Source of the DNA: Prochloron sp. SulCav_FS08_3_32_3330 | GTDB lineage: Bacteria > Cyanobacteriota > Cyanobacteriia > Cyanobacteriales > DYNF01 | DNA length: 64,000 nt | NCBI GenBank assembly: GCA_020721205.1 | Contig: DYNF01000001.1 | Span: 1-64,000, forward strand | Reading direction: 5' to 3' | Shown: piece by piece, positions 43,681-51,664 of the stretch | How the letters are laid out: each line of letters opens with the position of its first letter | Numbering within the stretch: the first letter of the stretch is position 1 | Program-made: the position numbers and the translations under genes | Notes under the pieces: model-generated | Database searches by the model: none | What the model was told of the DNA's origin: nothing | What the model saw: only the letters and a program-made list of their open reading frames with translations

Positions 43681-44133
43681 ATGACTTCAATACTTAATTT
43701 ATCTCAAAAAGTTATGGGCAAAGTACACACAAAATTAACAATTATTAATCGTGGTGATCAAATTCGTGCTAAAGATGGCACAATTACTGAAGACAAAATT
43801 AGATCTGTCACTTTAGATAGAGTTTTAGTAGATACAGGGGCGACTACTCTTTGTTTACCTCCTGAAATTATCGCTAAATTAGGACTAGAATTACTCAAAG
43901 AAGTAGATGTCGCCACTGCTATGGGTATTGGGAAAGCCCGTATTTTCAGAGATGCTACTATTTCTCTTTACGGTAGAGAAGGCACTTTTGAATGTTTAGA
44001 GTTACCCGGAGGAAGGGATCCCCTATTAGGTGTAATTCCCTTAGAAATGTTAGGATTAGAACCAGATTTAAAAAATCAAAGCTTAAAAGTGTTACCATCG
44101 GAATCAGTTGACACTTATCTCACCATCTTATAA
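43681..44133 (+). CDS. Retropepsin-like aspartic protease, tandem copy 4
   Basis: The last copy differs from the others by one residue (PTESVD becomes PSESVD) and several silent changes, all in the final 100 bases. This unique 3' end probably represents the original gene end before duplication. The active site DTGATTLCLP is intact. It lies 68 bases before the exporter ATPase gene, on the same strand. Confidence 0.85.
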   Translation: MTSILNLSQKVMGKVHTKLTIINRGDQIRAKDGTITEDKIRSVTLDRVLVDTGATTLCLPPEIIAKLGLELLKEVDVATAMGIGKARIFRDATISLYGREGTFECLELPGGRDPLLGVIPLEMLGLEPDLKNQSLKVLPSESVDTYLTIL

Positions 44134-44201
44134 ATTAATTTTGATACTTGTTCCTTCTCACACACTTTATTTTATGGAACAAATTTACTAATTAACCATC
44201 A

Positions 44202-44939
44202 ATGACAGAAGCAATTAGACTTGATCATGTATCTTTGTGGCGACGTACCCAGGAGGAGTTTACCTACGATCTAAAAAAAACAATTTTATCTATGGTAGAG
44301 GGAAAATACCGTCAACCTGCGCGTAAATTAATTTTAAATGATCTTAATTTAGTGGTAGAAGAAGGGGAAAAAATTGGCATTATTGGTGCTAATGGTGCGG
44401 GGAAATCTACTTTATTAAAGGTGATCTGTGGCATTTTAGAACCCACTCAAGGCAAAGTTAGGGTAAAAGGTAATATTGCCCCTTTGATCGAGTTGGGGGC
44501 GGGTTTTGATGCAGATTTATGCCTGATTGATAATATTATTATGTATGGAGTTTTATTAGGTTTTTCTCGTCAAGAAATGAAAGAAAGAATTAACTCTATT
44601 TTAGATTTTGCTGAGTTAGAAGACTACGCCCATGCCCCGGTTAAGTCTTTATCTTCTGGAATGGTAGCTAGACTCGGCTTTGCGATCGCCACCGATATTC
44701 ACCCTGATATTTTAATCTTAGATGAAGTTTTATCCGTTGGGGATGAAAGTTTTAGGAGAAAATGTCACAAAAGAATGGATCGATTTTGGGATAATAATGC
44801 GACAATTTTAGTAGTTTCTCACTCCATGGATTTTATTAAACAATCTTGTGATCAAGCTATTTGGTTAGATAAAGGTAATCTTAAATTAGTTGGAGAAAGT
44901 AAGGAGGTTATTCAATGTTATATTGACAGTGTCAATTAA
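44202..44939 (+). CDS. wzt: ABC exporter ATPase (Wzt/KpsT/TagH-like)
   Basis: This is the nucleotide-binding subunit for polysaccharide export, partner of the Wzm-like permease at 41050. The 245-aa product contains Walker A IGANGAGKSTLLKVI, the Wzt/TagH-type GNIAPLIELGAGFDADL, signature SLSSGMVARLGFAIA, Walker B DILILDEVLSVGDESF and the switch histidine in VVSHSMDF. It ends shortly after the ATPase domain, so it lacks the C-terminal sugar-binding domain found in O-antigen Wzt proteins that recognise capped chains. A fragment of another copy lies at 45828. Confidence 0.93.
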   Translation: MTEAIRLDHVSLWRRTQEEFTYDLKKTILSMVEGKYRQPARKLILNDLNLVVEEGEKIGIIGANGAGKSTLLKVICGILEPTQGKVRVKGNIAPLIELGAGFDADLCLIDNIIMYGVLLGFSRQEMKERINSILDFAELEDYAHAPVKSLSSGMVARLGFAIATDIHPDILILDEVLSVGDESFRRKCHKRMDRFWDNNATILVVSHSMDFIKQSCDQAIWLDKGNLKLVGESKEVIQCYIDSVN

Positions 44940-45041
44940 AACATAGACAAAATCTTTCCTCAAATCGGAAAAATAATTTGTGATTTAATTATGCTGGATT
45001 TCTACTATGATAGAGACTAAAATAAAATTAAAGTTAATTGT

Positions 45042-45392
45042 ATGGATCAAAAATTTATAATTAAGGTTTTAGAAAATGAACTAGGATCAAGTATTTTTGA
45101 GAAATGGTATTATTCCCTCAAAGATAAACAGATTAGAAGGAGAATATTACTAAGACTGAAAAGAGTTAGCCAAGGAAATTTAGGAGATTGGAAAAGTGTT
45201 GGTTCACAAGTTTTTGAAATGAGGATCGATCTAGGTCCAGGTTATAGAATTTATTTTAGTCGTATAGAAGATACTATTATTGTCTTACTAGCAGGTGGAG
45301 ATAAAAGTAGTCAATCAAGCGATATCAAAAAAGCCATTAAATTATGGGAGGATTATCAAAATGAGACTGAAAGATTTTTGCGAGACTTTTAA
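45042..45392 (+). CDS. RelE/HigB-like addiction-module toxin
   Basis: The 116-aa protein resembles the addiction-module killer-protein group of RelE-fold toxins: RRRILLRLKRVSQGNLGDWK, EMRIDLGPGYRIYFSRIED, TIIVLLAGGDKSSQSSDIKK and AIKLWEDY. These are ribosome-associated mRNA interferases in known members. The antitoxin gene overlaps its 3' end by 32 bases, as expected of coupled TA pairs. The module sits downstream of wzt in a decayed stretch, so it may have arrived with the rearrangement. Confidence 0.85.
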   Translation: MDQKFIIKVLENELGSSIFEKWYYSLKDKQIRRRILLRLKRVSQGNLGDWKSVGSQVFEMRIDLGPGYRIYFSRIEDTIIVLLAGGDKSSQSSDIKKAIKLWEDYQNETERFLRDF

Positions 45393-45624
45393 AGAGGATT
45401 TAACCGATCCCGAATTTGTGATTGGCTATTTAGAAGATGCCCTAGAAGAAGGCGGAGTATCTTTATTTATTGATGCTTTAGAAGATGTAGTCATGGTTCA
45501 CCAAAAAGACTCAAATAATCAATTATTTTCTGACTTTCTTAATCATCCTAGGGCAGAAATGTCTTTAGTGTTTGAAATTTTAAATAGTTTAGGTTTAAGC
45601 ATCAATTTAAAAGTTAAATGTTAG
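45361..45624 (+). CDS. HigA-like addiction-module antidote
   Basis: The 87-aa protein starts at ATG 45361 inside the toxin gene. The pattern RLKDFCETFKEDLTDPEFVI, GYLEDALEEGGVSLFIDALE and SLVFEILNSLGLSINLKV is that of the antidote family paired with these toxins, where the C-terminal part forms a helix-turn-helix-like fold. It would neutralise the toxin and repress the operon. The upstream extension of the frame to 45295 overlaps the toxin more deeply and is unlikely to be used. Confidence 0.8.
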   Translation: MRLKDFCETFKEDLTDPEFVIGYLEDALEEGGVSLFIDALEDVVMVHQKDSNNQLFSDFLNHPRAEMSLVFEILNSLGLSINLKVKC

Positions 45625-45633
45625 AATATAGAC

Positions 45634-45753
45634 GACTTGGCTCTCCGTTTGATTGTTAACATTAATTACCTCAAACAGATCATTTACATAAAATATGTTT
45701 TAACCCATACCGAATATGACAAAAACTATTGGAAAAGAGACCCTTACTTTTAA
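45634..45753 (+). pseudogene. Relic of a HigB-family toxin gene, C-terminal end
   Basis: A frame without a usable start reads LIVNINYLKQIIYIKYV then LTHTEYDKNYWKRDPYF and stop. This closely follows the C-terminal pattern of HigB-family toxins (hydrophobic strand, then THxEYDK). The N-terminal half is missing. It directly follows the intact toxin-antidote pair and is a second, dead module. Confidence 0.55.
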
Positions 45754-45827
45754 CTCAGATGCCTATAAGCTCAATCAGAATTAACTCTTTAAAATTATAA
45801 AAAATATGTTGATAAAATTTATAGTTC

Positions 45828-45944
45828 CCTTTATCTTCGGGAATGGTAGCTAGACTGGGCTTTGCGATCGCTACGGATATTAATATTGTTCTTTTTGATG
45901 AAATAGTCAAAACTTCCGAATTTTTGACTATTTCGGAAATTTAA
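45828..45944 (+). pseudogene. Fragment of a second Wzt-like ATPase gene
   Basis: The frame reads PLSSGMVARLGFAIATDI, then NIVLFDEIVKTSEFLTISEI and stop. The first 18 residues match the ABC signature region of the wzt gene at 44202 almost exactly at DNA level too; then the sequence leaves homology. The tail is formed by a GAAATAGTCAAAA/TTTTTGACTATTTC hairpin. It indicates a duplicated or recombined export ATPase gene. Confidence 0.75.
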
Positions 45945-45951
45945 AACCTAT

Positions 45952-46085
45952 TAAGTAGATGGTCATAAATAAAGTAACAAAAAAAAGATAGTTCGTAGTT
46001 GGGCTTTAGCCCTATCGCTATAGGGCTAAAGCCCAACTACAAACTTTTTTATATAGGACAATAAATAATTATGACCACCTACTTA
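45952..46085. mobile_element. MITE family 2, second copy
   Basis: Inverted ends TAAGTAGATGGTCATAAATA and ATTATGACCACCTACTTA enclose GTAGTTGGGCTTTAGCCC and GGGCTAAAGCCCAACTAC. It shares its left arm (TCATAAATAAAGTAACAAAA) with the right arm of the copy at 31786-31917. It ends two bases before the fcl stop codon, so it could influence transcript ends there. Confidence 0.8.
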
Positions 46086-46087
46086 TA

Positions 46088-47026
46088 TTAAGACAAGGGA
46101 TGTTGTCTATACCAATCAATCGTATTTTTTAATCCATCTCTTAAAGAAGTTTGGGCAACAAAACCGAAATATTCCTGAGCTTTCTTTGTATCTAAACAAC
46201 GACGAGGTTGACCATTTGGTTGATCTGTTTCCCAAATAATTTCTCCATCAAATTCCATAATTTCACAAATTAATTTCACTAAATTTTTAATCGAAATTTC
46301 CGAATTTGTACCTAAATTAACAGGTTCAGAACTATTATATTTTTGGGTTGCTAAAACAATTCCTTTAGCCGCATCTTCCGCATATAAAAATTCCCTGGTA
46401 GGGCTACCATCACCCCACACATATAAATGTTTTTCCCCTTTTTGTTGAGCATCATAGACTTTTTTAATTAAAGCGGGGATCACATGGGAACTTTCCGGTT
46501 TAAAATTATCACCAATCCCATATAAATTAACAGGTAATAAATAAATACCATTAAAATTATATTGTTGACGATAAGCTTGTAATTGAACTAATAAAGCTTT
46601 TTTCGCAATACCGTAGGGAGCATTAGTTTCTTCAGGATAACCATTCCAGAGGTCTTCCTCTTTAAAAGGAACAGGAGTAAACTTGGGATAGGCACAGATC
46701 GTGCCAACACAGACAAATTTTTCCACTCCTGCTTGATAGGCAGAATGGATCAATTGGGTTCCCATTATGATATTATCGTAAAATAGTTCGGCTGGTTTTT
46801 CTCGGTTAAGTCCAATTCCTCCCACATGGGCGGCTAAGTGAATCACAATATCTTGTTTTTCTACGGCTTTTTGACAATTTTCTAGTTGTCTTAAATCACA
46901 GTCATGCGATCGGGGAATGGTAATATTTTCAAGTTTTGCACCAGCTTGAGTAAGTTGAGAAATTATTTGGTTGCCTAAAAAACCTGAGCCACCTGTAACA
47001 AGAATGTTTTTATCAAATAACAACAT
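46088..47026 (-). CDS. fcl: GDP-L-fucose synthase-like NAD(P)-dependent epimerase/reductase
   Basis: This short-chain-dehydrogenase enzyme would convert GDP-4-keto-6-deoxymannose to GDP-L-fucose for glycan synthesis. The 312-aa product has the cofactor motif VTGGSGFLGNQI, the LAAHVGGIGLNREKPAELFY region typical of the fucose-synthase branch, a catalytic serine/threonine in VGTICAYPKF and YGIAK. DGSPTREFLYAEDAAKGI also fits. It is the only minus-strand gene in the polysaccharide locus. The usual partner gmd is not in the window. A broader sugar-nucleotide specificity is possible. Confidence 0.88.
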   Translation of the reverse strand: MLLFDKNILVTGGSGFLGNQIISQLTQAGAKLENITIPRSHDCDLRQLENCQKAVEKQDIVIHLAAHVGGIGLNREKPAELFYDNIIMGTQLIHSAYQAGVEKFVCVGTICAYPKFTPVPFKEEDLWNGYPEETNAPYGIAKKALLVQLQAYRQQYNFNGIYLLPVNLYGIGDNFKPESSHVIPALIKKVYDAQQKGEKHLYVWGDGSPTREFLYAEDAAKGIVLATQKYNSSEPVNLGTNSEISIKNLVKLICEIMEFDGEIIWETDQPNGQPRRCLDTKKAQEYFGFVAQTSLRDGLKNTIDWYRQHPLS

Positions 47027-47108
47027 AATAATTAGAAATTAAATATAAATGATTAAATATTTTATTATAAATTGTCAAATTACACCAAAATATAAAAAAA
47101 TTAATTAA

Positions 47109-47210
47109 TATAGCAGAGAACGAGTTGCTTAGGACATATATTTTCCGTATCTGTCAGTATTACTTGGTTCATAAAGATAAAGTGTCCTAACAAACTCATT
47201 CTGTGCTATA
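47109..47210. mobile_element. MITE-like element with TATAGCA ends
   Basis: TATAGCAGAGAACGAGTTGC with TTAGGACA on the left is matched by an inverted TGTCCTAA and CAAACTCATTCTGTGCTATA on the right, with a few mismatches over 28 bases. The 102-bp element is non-coding and lies in the divergent region between fcl and the sulfotransferase gene. Confidence 0.75.
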
Positions 47211-47303
47211 TTTACAATTATGATTATCAAAAAAATTAAAACAATTTAAAATTTAATTTTGTCAAAGCTAGATTATTTAATAGAAATTAAGGACATTATA
47301 CTA

Positions 47304-48299
47304 ATGGAATCAATACTTCAACGCCTCTATAATTATTGGTGGAATCAAAAATTAAGGGAATTATCAGATTTAACAAAGGAAAATTCAGATATAATAAATC
47401 AAGATAATCCATTTGGTAAATTACGATTTATTTTAGGTATAGGAAGAAGTGGCACAACTTGGGTGGCTCAAACCATTGCCAAAACTAAAGTTCCCCTCCG
47501 TTATTATGAAGAACCTTTATATCACATTAATCCTCGTCTTAATTTAAACTTTTCTAATCAGAAATACGATCATACAGCTATTGATTATTGCTCATCTTTA
47601 AGTCCTAATCATCGTTTAATTAGTAGCTATCAAATATTAGCTGATCAAAATATTCCACAAGAGTTTTTATCCCAAAACTTTATTAAAAGATTTGATAAAA
47701 ACTTTCGTTATACCCTAATAAAAGAAGTACATAGTCTATTGTCTATTGAATCATTGATAAAACATTTTTCAAGTCCATTTATTTTAATATTACGCTCTCC
47801 TTTTAGGATTGTAGATAGTCTGATTGTAGCACAAGGTTATGAATCTTTTTATTTAAAAGGTGAGTATAAAAACATTAAAAATAATACTAAACTCAAAAAG
47901 CTCTTACTTAATATAAAAAACTTAAAAATTCACGAATGTTGTCAAGCAATTGACCGATACTCAGAAGATAATAAGAAAAAAGTGCTTCAGCTTTTACTAA
48001 CTATTAGCGTGATTCAATCACTCTTTAAATTAATGTCTCAAAAATATGCCCATGTATTATCTGTTAATTACGAATCAATTTGTGAACAACCCAATGAGAA
48101 TTTTAACAAGATTAGTGATTTTTTGGGTTTGGACTATCAAGAAAATAACTACATTTTTCAAGGCGAATCAATATCTCCCTACAGTCTTGTGAGGAAGACT
48201 GTACAACAAAATTTAAAACCACTGCATAATTTTTCAGAAGCTGATATTGGTGAATATTTATCATTTTTTCAAACCTATAATATAGGGGTTTGCGATTGA
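47304..48299 (+). CDS. Sulfotransferase family protein
   Basis: The 331-aa protein has the PAPS 5'-phosphosulfate loop LGIGRSGTTWVAQTIAKT near residue 45 and the 3'-phosphate-type motif LILRSPFRIVDS around residue 160, both of the sulfotransferase superfamily. It probably sulfates a surface glycan, consistent with its neighbours. I chose ATG 47304, with AAGGAC nine bases upstream; an in-frame TTG at 47259 is the alternative. No signal peptide or membrane span is seen, so it would act in the cytoplasm before export. The substrate cannot be inferred. Confidence 0.78.
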   Translation: MESILQRLYNYWWNQKLRELSDLTKENSDIINQDNPFGKLRFILGIGRSGTTWVAQTIAKTKVPLRYYEEPLYHINPRLNLNFSNQKYDHTAIDYCSSLSPNHRLISSYQILADQNIPQEFLSQNFIKRFDKNFRYTLIKEVHSLLSIESLIKHFSSPFILILRSPFRIVDSLIVAQGYESFYLKGEYKNIKNNTKLKKLLLNIKNLKIHECCQAIDRYSEDNKKKVLQLLLTISVIQSLFKLMSQKYAHVLSVNYESICEQPNENFNKISDFLGLDYQENNYIFQGESISPYSLVRKTVQQNLKPLHNFSEADIGEYLSFFQTYNIGVCD

Positions 48300-48309
48300 G
48301 TGAATACAC

Positions 48310-48378
48310 ATATATCCTTGTGTAGAAAGCTTTACAACTATTGCTAATGTTCTCATTCAACTGCACACCGCTATATAT
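48310..48378. mobile_element. Possible short MITE with ATATAT ends
   Basis: ATATATCCTTGTGTAG on the left and CTGCACACCGCTATATAT on the right are imperfect inverses (ATATAT...GTGT-AG). The sequence ACACCGCTATA is typical of small cyanobacterial mobile repeats. It follows the sulfotransferase stop. The remaining bases to 48480 show GGATAAGGAG as the next gene's ribosome-binding site. Confidence 0.35.
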
Positions 48379-48479
48379 CAATTTAAGAAAATAGTTGACA
48401 GAAATAACCAAAGTAAGCTAGTCTAACTTTATTACTTTATATTTGGTAAATATAATTTTATAGGATAAGGAGTGGAACT

Positions 48480-49346
48480 ATGATTTTTAAAAAAGTTATT
48501 AATTTAAAAAATTTAGTATTATCTAAACTAGATAATCTGTTAGATAATACAAAGTTAATAATAGAAAAAATTGAGGTTGTGTTAGGACAAAATGAAAAAA
48601 TATTAAATCAAAAAGAAGCAACAGAAAATAATTATGCTGTAATCAAAAAAATTAATAATGATCCTGTTGATAATTTTCATGGAGATTTTTATATTCGGCA
48701 TAATCAACGACGCTTAGAACATCTTGCTAGTTTACATTTACCTATTTGTGGGACTAAACTTTTAGAAGTAGGAGCAGGTATTGGAGATCATACCTCTTTT
48801 TTCTTGGATCGAGGTTGTGCAGTCGTAACTACTGAGGCAAGAAAAGATAATTTGGATTTGTTACGCAATCGTTATCATTGGATAAGGGTCGAACATTTAG
48901 ACTTAGATGAGCCTCAAGGATTAGAAAATGAACTATTTGACATTGTTTACTGTTATGGTCTTTTGTACCATTTACAAAAACCTGCTCAAGCCATTGAATT
49001 TATGGCTCATCATTGTACAAAAATGCTTTTGTTGGAAACCTGTGTTTCTTTGGGAGATGGAGAAGAAATAAATCTGTGTGACGAACAAGGAGATAACCCA
49101 ACTCAAAGTTTTTCAGGCAAAGGCTGTAGACCTACCAGAAATTGGGTTTTTAATTGTTTGAAAAAGCATTTTGATTTTGTGTATATGCCAATTACCCAGC
49201 CCAACCATCCAGAATTTCCCCTAGATTGGACTAACCTAAATTCTTCGGAAAATCTAACAATATCTATTTTTATCGCTTCAAGGGAAAAAATTAATAATAA
49301 TCTTCTTCTTGAGGATATTCCACTACAACAAATTCATCAGCAATAA
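48480..49346 (+). CDS. Class I SAM-dependent methyltransferase
   Basis: This 288-aa protein has an N-terminal coiled segment (about 1-55, Leu/Lys/Asn-rich) and a Rossmann methyltransferase domain: motif I LLEVGAGIGDHTSFFLDRG, motif II TTEARKDNLDLL, and FDIVYCYGLLYHLQKPAQAI. LLLETCVSLGDGEEINLCDE follows. The acceptor is unknown; FkbM and glycosyltransferase neighbours suggest sugar O-methylation. GGATAAGGAG upstream is a strong ribosome-binding site. It starts a same-strand run of close-packed genes (41 bases to the next). Confidence 0.82.
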   Translation: MIFKKVINLKNLVLSKLDNLLDNTKLIIEKIEVVLGQNEKILNQKEATENNYAVIKKINNDPVDNFHGDFYIRHNQRRLEHLASLHLPICGTKLLEVGAGIGDHTSFFLDRGCAVVTTEARKDNLDLLRNRYHWIRVEHLDLDEPQGLENELFDIVYCYGLLYHLQKPAQAIEFMAHHCTKMLLLETCVSLGDGEEINLCDEQGDNPTQSFSGKGCRPTRNWVFNCLKKHFDFVYMPITQPNHPEFPLDWTNLNSSENLTISIFIASREKINNNLLLEDIPLQQIHQQ

Positions 49347-49387
49347 AAGTTACTTACTCAACTGCAAAAATAAGGTTTAAATTAATT

Positions 49388-49930
49388 ATGCTTAAGATGA
49401 TAAACAGTATTTTAAAACTTTTCAAAATGAAGTTAATAGAGGATAATGCTTTGAAGTTCAAGCAAAAAGGTATTAACGTTGAAATTCATGCAACCAGCCA
49501 AATTATTAACCCAGAAAAAATTATTATTGGTGATGGTACTCAATTAAGTATAGGGGTAGTGATATGGGCAAATACAGATGATGATATTATCATAGGTAAA
49601 GATTCAAATATTAATGCTTATAGTTTTGTTCAAGGTAAAGTATCTATAGGGAATCATGTCATGATATCTCCATTATCCGCCATCTTTGGTGGAAGCCACG
49701 ATTTTTCAGATATTTCTAAGCCGATGAAGTATCAAGGTGGGACAATTAAAGGCATTGTAATCGAAGATGACGTTTGGATAGGCTCTCATTGTGTTATTTT
49801 GGATGGAGTTAAATTGGGTAAAGGGTGTATTATTGCAGCTGGTGCTGTTGTCACAAAAGATGTGGAAGAATATACCATTGTGGCTGGGATTCCAGCCACA
49901 AAGATTAAGAGTAGAAAATCAACTTCCTAA
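49388..49930 (+). CDS. Hexapeptide-repeat acyltransferase
   Basis: The 180-aa protein is a left-handed beta-helix acyltransferase of the LacA/NodL/WbbJ type, likely acetylating sugars. Repeats such as IIIGDGTQLSIGVVIWA, IIIGKDSNINAYSFVQG and VSIGNHVMISPLSAIFGGSH (catalytic-type His) precede VIEDDVWIGSHCVILDGV and the terminal AGAVVTKDVEEYTIVAGIPA. The acetyl-donor site is implied by family. It lies between a methyltransferase and an FkbM protein with gaps of 41 and 13 bases, consistent with one operon. Confidence 0.88.
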   Translation: MLKMINSILKLFKMKLIEDNALKFKQKGINVEIHATSQIINPEKIIIGDGTQLSIGVVIWANTDDDIIIGKDSNINAYSFVQGKVSIGNHVMISPLSAIFGGSHDFSDISKPMKYQGGTIKGIVIEDDVWIGSHCVILDGVKLGKGCIIAAGAVVTKDVEEYTIVAGIPATKIKSRKSTS

Positions 49931-49943
49931 ATCATTTTTTTAA

Positions 49944-51641
49944 GTGAATCAACTAAATCATTATCAATTTTATCTAAATAAATATACATTCTTAATCGAA
50001 AAAATGACTAATTCTAATCAAAAAAGCAGTTATTCCCAATCAGGGGAAGATTTAATTATTAAGTTTATCTTTGATGCACTAGGTATTAATAAACCTAGTT
50101 ATATTGATATTGGTGCTTATCATCCTGAGATATTAAGTAATACTGCTTTATTTTATCAAAATGGTTCTCGTGGTCTTAATATTGAGGCAAATCCTCAATT
50201 AATTACTAATTTTATTGACCTGCGAAATGAAGATATAAATTTGAATATAGGGATAGGAGAAACCACAGAAAAACTAGATTTTTATGTCATATCTGTGCCA
50301 ACTTTAAGTACATTTTCTGAAACTGAAGCTAAACTATATACGGAAAATGAAAAGTATAAAATTGAGGAAACTATTCCCATTGAAACTTATACAGTTAATC
50401 ATGTAATTAATCATTATTTAGATGGTCATTTTCCTGATTTTTTATCCTTAGATGTGGAGGGGTTTGACTTACTAATTCTTAGGTCAATTGATTATGAAAA
50501 AAGTTATCCTTTGGTAATTTGTGTAGAAACAATTTCTTTTTCCGAAACTGGAGAAGGTATCAAAAATTTAGAAATCATTAATTTTTTAGAATCTAAAGGT
50601 TATTTAAAATATGCCGATACCTATATTAATACTATTTTTGTCAAAGCAAATGTTTGGCTGAATCAAAAAATAACTAATTATGATTTTGACCAGAAGAATA
50701 AAATAATTACTCATGCGATTTCTCATCAAGTAGATCATAACTTGATTTATCAACTTGAACTAGCAAAACAACAAATTACTGCTATGGAAAGTAGCAAATT
50801 TTGGAAGTTACGAAAAATTTGGTTTAAACTTAAAAGTTTTTTAAAATCAGATCATAATCAAGAACAAGATTCTTTTGTTAAAATTGAATCTCAAGCTAGT
50901 TCAAAATTAGAAGAAGTTAATTTAGAACAAGTTAATCTTATACCTGTACAAGTAGGAACGATAAATGAGCAACCTCGTAATCAATGGATCGAAAAACAAC
51001 TCGGACAAATACCCGCAGGATTAAGATTATTAGATGCTGGATGTGGTGAACAACAATATCGAAAATTTTGTCAGCATTTAACTTATGTTGGTCAAGATTT
51101 TGATAGTTATCATGGAGAAGGCGATCTTAAAGGCTTGCAAATGGGAAGTTGGGATCAAAGTAATATTGATATAATTAGCGATATTACTTTAATTCCTCAA
51201 CCGGATCAATCTTTTGATGTTATTTTATGTTCAGAAGTTTTTGAACATCTTCCTGATCCACTATCTGCTTTAAAAGAATTTGAACGGTTGCTTATTCCAG
51301 GAGGAAAGTTAATTTTAACTGCTCCATTTTGTAGTTTAACCCATTTCTCGCCTTATCATTTTTATTCAGGATTTAATCGTTATTTTTATGAAACTAACTT
51401 AAGTAAATATGGATTTGAGATACTAGAGATTGATATAAATGGTAACTTTTTTGAGTATGTTGCACAGGAATTACGTCGTGTAAATTATGTGGGACAGCGT
51501 TATGCTAATTATGATTTTTCTGATCAGGATCATAGTACAATTTATCAATCATTATGTCTGTTAGATACCATTAATCAACAACAAAAAGATTCTGAAGAAT
51601 TGCTTTGTTTTGGTTATCATATCTTAGCTGTAAAAAAATAA
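49944..51641 (+). CDS. Two-domain methyltransferase: FkbM plus class I SAM
   Basis: This 565-aa protein carries two methyltransferase domains. Residues about 25-245 form an FkbM domain (SGEDLIIKFIFDALG, YIDIGAYHPEILSNTALFY, FLSLDVEGFDLLILR). Then comes a linker with MESSKFWKLRKIWFKLK at 281-297, and a C-terminal class I domain (about 345-560) with LLDAGCGEQQYRKFC, VGQDFDSY and FDVILCSEVFEHLPDPLSAL. The SSKFWKLR linker recurs in the next gene. The start is uncertain: GTG 49944 has no clear ribosome-binding site, and ATG 50004 would shorten the protein by 20 residues. It probably methylates two positions of the glycan or acts as a scaffold. Confidence 0.84.
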   Translation: MNQLNHYQFYLNKYTFLIEKMTNSNQKSSYSQSGEDLIIKFIFDALGINKPSYIDIGAYHPEILSNTALFYQNGSRGLNIEANPQLITNFIDLRNEDINLNIGIGETTEKLDFYVISVPTLSTFSETEAKLYTENEKYKIEETIPIETYTVNHVINHYLDGHFPDFLSLDVEGFDLLILRSIDYEKSYPLVICVETISFSETGEGIKNLEIINFLESKGYLKYADTYINTIFVKANVWLNQKITNYDFDQKNKIITHAISHQVDHNLIYQLELAKQQITAMESSKFWKLRKIWFKLKSFLKSDHNQEQDSFVKIESQASSKLEEVNLEQVNLIPVQVGTINEQPRNQWIEKQLGQIPAGLRLLDAGCGEQQYRKFCQHLTYVGQDFDSYHGEGDLKGLQMGSWDQSNIDIISDITLIPQPDQSFDVILCSEVFEHLPDPLSALKEFERLLIPGGKLILTAPFCSLTHFSPYHFYSGFNRYFYETNLSKYGFEILEIDINGNFFEYVAQELRRVNYVGQRYANYDFSDQDHSTIYQSLCLLDTINQQQKDSEELLCFGYHILAVKK

Positions 51642-51664
51642 AAAAAATAGGAGAAATTAAAATC

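Larger units (their letters stand above)
42246..44133 (+). repeat. Fourfold 472-bp tandem gene repeat
   Basis: Four units of 472 bp, each one protease gene plus a 19-base intergenic spacer (TAATAACAGGGAAATTATT), follow one another. Gene starts at 42265, 42737, 43209 and 43681 are exactly 472 apart. Units 1-3 appear identical by eye. Unit 4 differs only near its 3' end (for example CCCACAGAA to CCATCGGAA and ACAATTTTATAA to ACCATCTTATAA). Confidence 0.93.

Noticed and set aside
48112-48411. Minus-strand 99-codon frame over the sulfotransferase 3' end
   Set aside because: It overlaps conserved sulfotransferase coding sequence and a likely small repeat, and has no recognisable motif.
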